The notes below the pieces were generated by a model. That model was not told where the DNA came from. It searched no databases and worked only from the letters and a program-made list of their open reading frames with translations. This document shows positions 58,547-64,000 of a stretch of DNA of 64,000 nt, piece after piece. Origin of the DNA: Paenacidovorax monticola (GTDB lineage Bacteria > Pseudomonadota > Gammaproteobacteria > Burkholderiales > Burkholderiaceae_C). Where the stretch lies: assembly GCF_014489595.1 (NCBI RefSeq), contig NZ_CP060790.1, positions 2,418,001 through 2,482,000 of the forward strand. The letters are read 5' to 3'. Position numbers and translations under genes: made by a program. The number at the start of each line of letters is the position of its first letter. Within the stretch, counting starts at the first letter, position 1.

Positions 58547-59430
58547 TCAGGTCCGGACGGCCTCGGCCCTGCGCACCGTCCACCAGCCTTCCAGGGTGTA
58601 GACACACAGCGCCGCCCAGATCAGCACGAAACCCACCAGGCGCGCGGACTCGAAGGCTTCGTGGAATACCCACACGCCCAGCGCGAACTGCAGGCTGGGC
58701 GAGATGTACTGCAGGATGCCCAGGGTGGACATGGGGATGCGGCGCGCACCCGCGGCAAACAGCAGCAGAGGCACGGCGGTAAGCGGACCCGCCAGCAGTA
58801 GCCACCCCAGGGTGACCGCGGGCCCCTGCACCAGGGCCCCCTGGCCCTGCCATGCCCAGTAGCCCAACACCGCGGCGGCCAGCGGCGCCAGCATCATCGT
58901 CTCCAGCGCCAGCCCCTCCAGCGCCCCGAGCACGGCCACCTTGCGCAGCAGTCCGTAGAAGCCAAAACTCAGCGCCAGCACCAGGGCGATCCACGGCAGG
59001 CGCCCGGCCTGTACAGTGAGCCACAGGACACCGGCGGCGGCCACGGCCACCGCCATCCACTGCCCCGCACGGGGCCGCTCGCGCAGGAACACGAAACCCA
59101 GCGCCACGTTCACCAGCGGCAGGATGAAGTAGCCCAGGCTCGCGTCCACCACATGCTGGTTCTGCACCGCCCACACGTAGGTGAGCCAGTTGCCCGACAG
59201 CAGCAGCGCCGACAGCACGAACGCCCCCAGCACCCGCGGCTGGCGCAGCACGGGCCCCATCCACGCCCATTGCCGGCGCACCAGCAGCGCCGCCAGCACG
59301 AACACCAGCGACCACCAGGTGCGGTGCATCACCACCTCCAGCGAGGGGACGTCGGCCACCTGCCTGAAGTACAGGGGAACAGGCCCCAGGCGGTGTAGGC
59401 GAGCGCGGCGTAGAGAATTCCAGGATGCAT
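58547..59430 (-). CDS. rarD: RarD-type EamA family permease; frameshift at 59374-59377
   Basis: Corrected length is 294 residues with ten membrane helices in two EamA halves. The N-terminus MHPGILYAALAYTAWGLFP is in a different frame from PLYFRQVADVPSLEVVMHR. GGGG on the plus strand at 59374-59377 should be GGGGG, which gives W-G-L-F-P-L-Y-F-R-Q. RarD-specific segments: HRTWWSLVF, NWLTYVWAVQNQHV, EASLGYFILPLVN-like DASLGYFILPL, and QYISPSLQFALGV. RarD is linked to chloramphenicol sensitivity in Pseudomonas. Its substrate is unknown. Start ATG 59430. Confidence 0.92.
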
Positions 59431-59590
59431 GGCGTGGATCGGTGGGTGGAGGGTCTCGCAGGATCAAAAGCAGAAACAGGCGCAGCCATGGCCGCAACGC
59501 GGCCAAAAAAATCCCTGCAGCGCCAGGCGAGGCGGTGCAGGGACTGTCGGCCGGGGATGGCCGCCCGGGCGTGGGCGGCCTGCAGCGGCA

Positions 59591-60685
59591 TCAGACGTTG
59601 AACAGGAAGTTCATCACGTCGCCATCCTTGACGACATATTCCTTGCCTTCGGCGCGCATCTTGCCCGCATCCTTGGCGCCCTGCTCGCCCTTGTACTGGA
59701 TGAAGTCGTCGAACGCGATGGTCTGCGCACGGATGAAGCCGCGCTCGAAGTCGCCGTGGATCACGCCGGCGGCCTGGGGCGCGGTGTCGCCCACGTGGAT
59801 GGTCCAGGCGCGCACTTCCTTCACGCCAGCGGTGAAGTAGGTCTGCAGACCCAGCAGGCTGAAGCCCGCACGGATCAGGCGGTTCAGGCCGGGCTCGCTC
59901 TGGCCCATCTCGGCCAGGAACATGTCGCGGTCCTCATCGCCCATCTCGGCCATCTCGGATTCGATCTTGGCGCAGATGGCCACCACGGGCGCGTTCTGCG
60001 CGGCGGCGTATTCCTTCAGGCGGTCAAGCAGCGGGTTGTTCTCGAAGCCGTCCTCGCTCACGTTGCCCACGAACATGGCGGGCTTGGCGGTGATGAGGCA
60101 GAACTGCTTGAGCAGTGGCGCGTCCTCCTTGGAAACGGGCACGGTGCGCGCGGGCTTGCCTTCGTTGAGCGCAGCCTGGATGGGCGTGAGCAGCGAGACC
60201 AGCTTGGCCGCTTCCTTGTCGTTGCCGCTCTTGGCGGCCTTGCTGTAGCGGTTGAGCGCCTTTTCCACGGTGCCCAAGTCGGCCAGGCACAGCTCGGTCT
60301 GGATGACCTCGATGTCGGCGATGGGGTCCACGCGGCCCGCCACGTGGATCACGTTCGGGTCCTCGAAGCAGCGCACCACGTTCACGATGGCGTCGGTCTC
60401 GCGGATATGGGCCAGGAACTGGTTGCCCAGGCCTTCGCCCTTGGAGGCGCCGGCCACCAGGCCCGCGATGTCCACGAACTCGACGATGGCGGGCACGATG
60501 CGCTCGGGGCTGATGATGCCGGCCAGCTGCTGCAGGCGCGGATCGGGCACCTCCACCACACCCGTGTTGGGCTCGATGGTGCAGAAGGGATAGTTCTCGG
60601 CGGCAATGCCGGCCTTGGTCAGCGCGTTGAAGAGGGTGGACTTGCCCACGTTGGGCAGACCCACGATGCCGCATTTCAGGCTCAT
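59591..60685 (-). CDS. ychF: Redox-regulated ATPase YchF (Obg family)
   Basis: A 364-residue P-loop protein: [34 protein letters not shown], the NVGNVSEDG- and [17 protein letters not shown] segments, and a C-terminal TGS domain ([28 protein letters not shown]). YchF prefers ATP over GTP and associates with ribosomes. The intact frame and exact length match the family. The gene follows the MOSC gene by 52 bases on the same strand. Confidence 0.97.
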   Translation of the reverse strand: MSLKCGIVGLPNVGKSTLFNALTKAGIAAENYPFCTIEPNTGVVEVPDPRLQQLAGIISPERIVPAIVEFVDIAGLVAGASKGEGLGNQFLAHIRETDAIVNVVRCFEDPNVIHVAGRVDPIADIEVIQTELCLADLGTVEKALNRYSKAAKSGNDKEAAKLVSLLTPIQAALNEGKPARTVPVSKEDAPLLKQFCLITAKPAMFVGNVSEDGFENNPLLDRLKEYAAAQNAPVVAICAKIESEMAEMGDEDRDMFLAEMGQSEPGLNRLIRAGFSLLGLQTYFTAGVKEVRAWTIHVGDTAPQAAGVIHGDFERGFIRAQTIAFDDFIQYKGEQGAKDAGKMRAEGKEYVVKDGDVMNFLFNV

Positions 60686-60737
60686 GGCAGGGCTTTCAGA
60701 TGGTCGGAAGACAAACCCGCCATTTTACGGGAGGGAC

Positions 60738-61610
60738 TCATTCGAAGCGCAGGTCGGCCGCGATGGGCTGGCCCACGCGCAGCACGCGGCCCGCGCCTTC
60801 GCGCACGATGGCATTCATGCCGAAGGTGATGGCGCCGTCCAGGCGCTTGTCCTGACGGTAGGTGCGCAGCATGTCGCCCACGGCGGGGTGGCTCTCGGCC
60901 GTGGCGGGGTCGATGTCGGGGATGGGGCAGCGCGAGCACGGCTTGACGGGCTGCAACTGCACCGTGTGCCCTTCGCCAGCGGCGATGTGCAGCATGTCGA
61001 TGCGGTCCTCGTCGTGCGCCTCCACGCCCGCGATCACCACGTTGGGGCGGAAGCGCTCCATGCCCACGACCGAACCGCCCGCCGCCAGCAGGCGTTCGTT
61101 GAGCCCGTCGATCGAGGCTTCGCTCGCGAAGAGCACGGGATAGCCGTCGGCGAACTGGTTGGGCGCCTCGATGCCGCCCGTCCATTTCAGGCTGGAGAGA
61201 CGCCGGTGGTCGGGGTCGAAGCGCACCAGCCGGCACGGCCGGCCCAGGAAGTCGGTGAACCACTGCGCGGCCACGCCGCCCATGTCCCAGGCGGGCACGG
61301 TGTCGTCCCACACGCGCACGGTGGCCGCCTCCTCGACGGCATCGAGCGCCAGGTGTAGCGCGAGCATGCCGGGCGCGCGCAGCACCAGCTCGAAGGTCTT
61401 GAGCTGGGGGCGCACCAGCGCCATGCGCGGCAGTTCGCGCTGGGTGAGGAACACGCCCTGGTCATCGACCACCATCCAGGCGCGGTCGAGGTCGAGGCCG
61501 GTCTCGGTGAGCAACGCCTCCTGCACCTCGATGCCGGCGCAGGACTTGATGGGATAGACGAACAGCCGAGCGATGTGGCCGTTCAGATCGTGGTCGGAGG
61601 AAAAGGACAC
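60738..61610 (-). CDS. MOSC domain protein (YcbX/mARC-like), putative molybdenum-cofactor reductase
   Basis: A 290-residue protein. An N-terminal MOSC beta-barrel domain (IARLFVYPIKSCAGIEVQEA, GLDLDRAWMVVD) precedes the MOSC domain with PNQFADGYPVLFASEAS, MERFRPNVVIAG and VKPCSRCPIPDIDP. The conserved cysteine in that last motif ligates molybdenum in YcbX and mARC, which reduce N-hydroxylated compounds such as hydroxylaminopurine. No ferredoxin-like C-terminal domain is present, so an external electron donor would be needed. GTG 61610 has GGGAG 9 bases upstream. Confidence 0.88.
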   Translation of the reverse strand: MSFSSDHDLNGHIARLFVYPIKSCAGIEVQEALLTETGLDLDRAWMVVDDQGVFLTQRELPRMALVRPQLKTFELVLRAPGMLALHLALDAVEEAATVRVWDDTVPAWDMGGVAAQWFTDFLGRPCRLVRFDPDHRRLSSLKWTGGIEAPNQFADGYPVLFASEASIDGLNERLLAAGGSVVGMERFRPNVVIAGVEAHDEDRIDMLHIAAGEGHTVQLQPVKPCSRCPIPDIDPATAESHPAVGDMLRTYRQDKRLDGAITFGMNAIVREGAGRVLRVGQPIAADLRFE

Positions 61611-61681
61611 GCCGGAATGCTCCCAGGAAAGTGCAGAGCCGGCATTGTCGCCTTGCGCCGGCAGGCCCGGGTAGCGCCTCC

Positions 61682-61687
61682 TACAAT
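61682..61687 (+). promoter_or_regulatory. Putative -10 element (TACAAT) of the UbiH-like gene
   Basis: TACAAT ends 7 bases before the ATG at 61695 in the context CCTACAATCCCCGCCATG, very like the fbpC start region. No -35 at standard spacing. Confidence 0.35.
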
Positions 61688-61694
61688 CCCCGCC

Positions 61695-62844
61695 ATGGCG
61701 CAATCCTTTGACGTTTGTATCCGTGGGGCCGGCATCGTGGGCCGCACGCTTGCCCTGCTTCTGGCCCGCGACCGCCTGCGCGTGGCGCTGGTCGGCCCTG
61801 CCGAGCCTGCGGCCGCCGACGGCCGCGAGGACGTGCGCGCCTATGCGCTCAACGCGGCCTCGCGCGGGCTGCTCGAATCGCTGCGCGCCTGGCCCGACGC
61901 GCGCCACGCCACGCCCGTGGCCCGCATGGAAGTGCGCAGCGACCCGGACGGCTGCGTGCATTTCGATGCCGCCGCCCAGCAGGTGGAGGCGCTCGCCTGG
62001 ATCGTGGACGTGCCCGCGCTCGAAACCCGCCTGGCCGAGGCCGTGCGCTACCAGCCCCAGGTGGAGATGGTGAGCAGCCCCGTGCCCGCCGCGCTCACCG
62101 CCGTGTGCGAGGGGCGCGCCAGCCGCACGCGCGATGAATTCGGCGTGGAGTTCTCGGTCACGCCCTACGCCCAGCACGCCATCGCCGCGCGGCTGCACTG
62201 CGAGCATCCGCACGGCCAGGTGGCGCGCCAGTGGTTCCTGCAGGACAGCATCCTGGCCTTCTTGCCACTGGGGGCGCCGAAGGGAACTCCGTGGCCATTG
62301 TCTGGTCAGTCCCCCAGGAACAGGCCCCCAGTTGCTGGCCCTGGAGCCCGAAGACTTCGCGCAACGCGTGCAGCAGGCCAGCCAGGGTGCCCTGGGGCAC
62401 CTGGAACTCGCGAGCAAGCGGGCCTCCTGGCCTCTTCAGCAGGCCCAGGCCGCCCACTGGAGCGGCAGCTTCGGGCCCGAAGGGGCGCGCGGCACGCCCG
62501 CCTCGGGCAGCTGGGTCCTGGCCGGCGACGCGGCGCACAACGTGCACCCGCTGGCCGGACAGGGCCTGAACCTGGGACTGGCCGATGTGCAGGCCCTGGC
62601 CCGCATCCTGCAGGAGCGCGACTACTGGCGCAGCATCGCCGACCTCCGGCTGCTGCGCCGCTATGAGCGCGAGCGCAAGGCAGCGCTGCTGCCCATGGGC
62701 CTGGCCATGGACGGGCTGCAGCAGCTGTTCGCGCGCCGCGAGGCGCCGCTGCAGGCGCTGCGCAACTGGGGCCTCAAGGGCTTCGAGCGCAGCGGCCCGC
62801 TGAAGGAATGGATGGCCCGCCAGGCCATGGGAATGACGCATTGA
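61695..62844 (+). CDS. UbiH/UbiF-family FAD-dependent hydroxylase; two frameshifts (near 62279 and 62325-62329)
   Basis: Corrected length is 383 residues. An N-terminal FAD-binding fold (IRGAGIVGRTLALLLA), a DG-type middle and the C-terminal flavin motif GDAAHNVHPLAGQGLNLGLAD, which is diagnostic for ubiquinone-ring monooxygenases. First break: CGAAGG should be CGGAAGG (G-A-P-E-G-N-S-V-A). Second: five C that should be six (Q-A-P-Q-L-L-A-L). Role: ring hydroxylation in ubiquinone synthesis. Which carbon (UbiH, UbiI, UbiF or UbiM) cannot be decided from sequence by eye. Followed by dsbC 37 bases downstream. In this family the UbiH-dsbC neighbourhood is common. Confidence 0.88.
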
Positions 62845-62881
62845 AGAAACCGCGCTCCGCGCATTGAACGAGAAGAACGCC

Positions 62882-63610
62882 ATGAAACTGATCCCCTCCC
62901 TGCTGGCCGCCGCCATGCTGGCACTGGGCCTCGGAGCCCACGCGCAGGACGTTGCCCTGCGCAAGACCCTGGCCGAGCGCATTCCGCAGCTCGACAAGAT
63001 CGAGGAAGTGCGCCCCACGCCCATGCCCGGCCTGTACGAGGTGCGTGTCGGCACCGACCTGTTCTACACCGACGCCAAGGGCAACTACCTGATCCAGGGC
63101 GAACTGATCGACACCAAGGCCCGGCGCAACCTGACCGAGGATCGCATCAACAAGCTGACGGCCATCGACTTCGAGGCGCTGCCGTTCAAGGACGCCTTCA
63201 CCATCGTGCGCGGCGACGGCTCGCGCAAGCTGGCCGTGTTCGAAGACCCCAACTGCGGCTACTGCAAGCGCTTCGAGCGCGACATGCAGAACGTGAACAA
63301 CGTCACCGTCTACCTGTTCCTCTACCCCATCCTGAGCCCCGACTCGGCCGAGAAGTCGCGCAACATCTGGTGCGCCAAGGACCGTGCAGCCGCGTGGCAC
63401 GACCAGATGCTGCGCGACAAGATCCCGCCGAGCGCAAGCTGCGACACGACGGCGCTGCAGCGCAACCTGGCGCTGGGCCGCAAGCACAAGATCACCGGCA
63501 CCCCCACGCTCATCTTCGCCAACGGCGCGCGCGTGCCCGGTGCCATCGGCTCGCAGGACGTGGAAAAGCGCCTGGCCGAAGCCGCCGGCAGCACCCCCAG
63601 CACCAACTGA
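62882..63610 (+). CDS. dsbC: Periplasmic disulfide isomerase DsbC
   Basis: A 242-residue protein. The signal peptide ends LGAHAQ. An N-terminal dimerisation domain (IPQLDKIEEVRPTPMPGLYE) precedes a thioredoxin-fold catalytic domain with C125-GY-C128 in EDPNCGYCKRFE, a second cysteine pair in NIWCAKD and SASCDTT, and the cis-Pro in ITGTPTLIFANG. Rearranges wrong disulfides in the periplasm and is kept reduced by DsbD. The ATG at 62882 is preferred over a TTG 18 bases earlier because the signal peptide begins there. Confidence 0.95.
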   Translation: MKLIPSLLAAAMLALGLGAHAQDVALRKTLAERIPQLDKIEEVRPTPMPGLYEVRVGTDLFYTDAKGNYLIQGELIDTKARRNLTEDRINKLTAIDFEALPFKDAFTIVRGDGSRKLAVFEDPNCGYCKRFERDMQNVNNVTVYLFLYPILSPDSAEKSRNIWCAKDRAAAWHDQMLRDKIPPSASCDTTALQRNLALGRKHKITGTPTLIFANGARVPGAIGSQDVEKRLAEAAGSTPSTN

Positions 63611-63619
63611 CCCCTCCGG

Positions 63620-63650
63620 CCGCGCGGGTGCCGGCCGGCACCCCGCGCGG
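63620..63650. terminator. Long GC palindrome directly downstream of dsbC
   Basis: Two 15-base arms (CCGCGCGGGTGCCGG and CCGGCACCCCGCGCGG) form a nearly perfect hairpin with one extra C on the right, starting 10 bases after the dsbC stop. No T tract follows, so it may act as a Rho-assisted terminator or mRNA 3' barrier. The extra C could itself be a sequence error. Confidence 0.45.
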
Positions 63651-63708
63651 ACTCCTCTCGCCCGGGCCGCGCCGCGTCCGGCATGCGCCCTTCACCCACG
63701 CCGCCGCC

Positions 63709-64000
63709 ATGCCCACTGCCCGCCGCGCCACCGAGCCCGCCCCGTCCACTACCGGGTGGAGCCCGCCGACCTCCACGCCCACCTCTTCCAGGTCACGCTC
63801 ACCATCGCGCAACCCGCTGCGGGGCAGGAACTCTCGCTGCCCGCGTGGATTCCGGGCAGCTACCTGGTGCGCGAGTTCGCCAAGAACCTGCAGCGCCTCG
63901 CCGCCCGCCAGGGCCGCCAGGCGGTGGCGCTGACCAAGATCGCCAAGGACCGCTGGCGCGCGAAGTGCCAGAGCGGCAAGCCGCTGGTGCTGAGCTACGA
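63709..64000 (+). CDS. Peptidase M61 family (glycyl aminopeptidase-like), 5' part; frameshift at 63740-63743
   Basis: Only the first 97 or so residues are in the window. The ATG at 63709 reads MPTARRATEPAP. CCCC at 63740-63743 should be CCCCC, which joins it to V-H-Y-R-V-E-P-A-D-L-H-A-H-L-F-Q. The N-terminal domain follows: SLPAWIPGSYLVREFAKNLQ, the highly conserved start of bacterial M61 proteins (with a C-terminal PDZ domain expected beyond the window). The catalytic HExxH lies outside. No signal peptide, so probably cytoplasmic. Confidence 0.75.

Overview
The window is very GC-rich, densely coded chromosome from a member of the Betaproteobacteria, most likely the family Comamonadaceae (Acidovorax-like). 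This rests on the gene set and order (rubredoxin-pilG-pilH-pilI-pilJ-chpA, dusB-fis-purH, yqgE-ruvX-pyrR-pyrB-pyrC', a Bug-type solute receptor) and on a dispersed AT-rich/GC-hairpin intergenic repeat that I associate with this family. I see no transposase, integrase, CRISPR array or phage module. No gap between genes exceeds about 250 bases.

Layout. 1-5375: tamA (3' part) and tamB for outer-membrane protein assembly. 5525-6403: exported protein with a CTERM-like tail. 6454-6528: tRNA-Arg(CCU). 6728-10978: DUF2946 protein, TonB-dependent receptor and PepSY membrane protein, probably metal/siderophore uptake. 10969-16119 (minus): cardiolipin synthase, QseC-like kinase, OmpR-type regulator, DegP/MucD protease. 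16246-19229: Bug receptor and alpha/beta hydrolase divergent from a LysR regulator. 19264-21420 (minus): ArsC-like protein, roadblock-like small protein, and an ABC-ATPase fused to a tyrosine/dual-specificity phosphatase, the most unusual locus here. 21674-24495: ferric-iron ABC permease and ATPase, divergent around a Fur-like palindrome. 24625-26761: Yip1-family membrane protein and PlsC acyltransferase. 26778-30574 (minus): pyrimidine operon yqgE-ruvX-pyrR-pyrB-pyrC' with a catalytically dead dihydroorotase. 30597-32066: photolyase. 32063-43335 (minus): type IV pilus chemosensory cluster (rubredoxin, pilG, pilH, pilI, pilJ, chpA, pilU). 43430-45675: thiD and hemL. 45812-47560: PhoD-like phosphatase. 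47568-50983 (minus): cytochrome c, purH, fis, dusB. 51095-52789 (minus): cytochrome c fusion and DdpX-like dipeptidase. 52886-53374: DedA/YqaA-type membrane protein. 53420-58467: small glycan/sulfation locus (sulfotransferase, glycosyltransferase, PIG-L-like protein, Gfo/Idh/MocA dehydrogenase, DegT aminotransferase). 58547-61610 (minus): rarD, ychF, MOSC protein. 61695-64000: UbiH-like hydroxylase, dsbC and the start of an M61-type protease.

Sequence quality. About twenty otherwise intact genes are broken by single-base indels, nearly all the loss of one G or C from a G/C run (one is a gain). Family sequence resumes immediately in the next frame each time. I read these as consensus errors, not pseudogenes, and annotate each such gene as one CDS with the break noted. 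The apparent in-frame thiD-hemL fusion is one such artefact.

Confidence is high for the housekeeping genes. It is lower for start codons of tonB-receptor, fbpB, hydrolase and LysR genes, for the PIG-L-like protein, and for all regulatory sites, which were read by eye.
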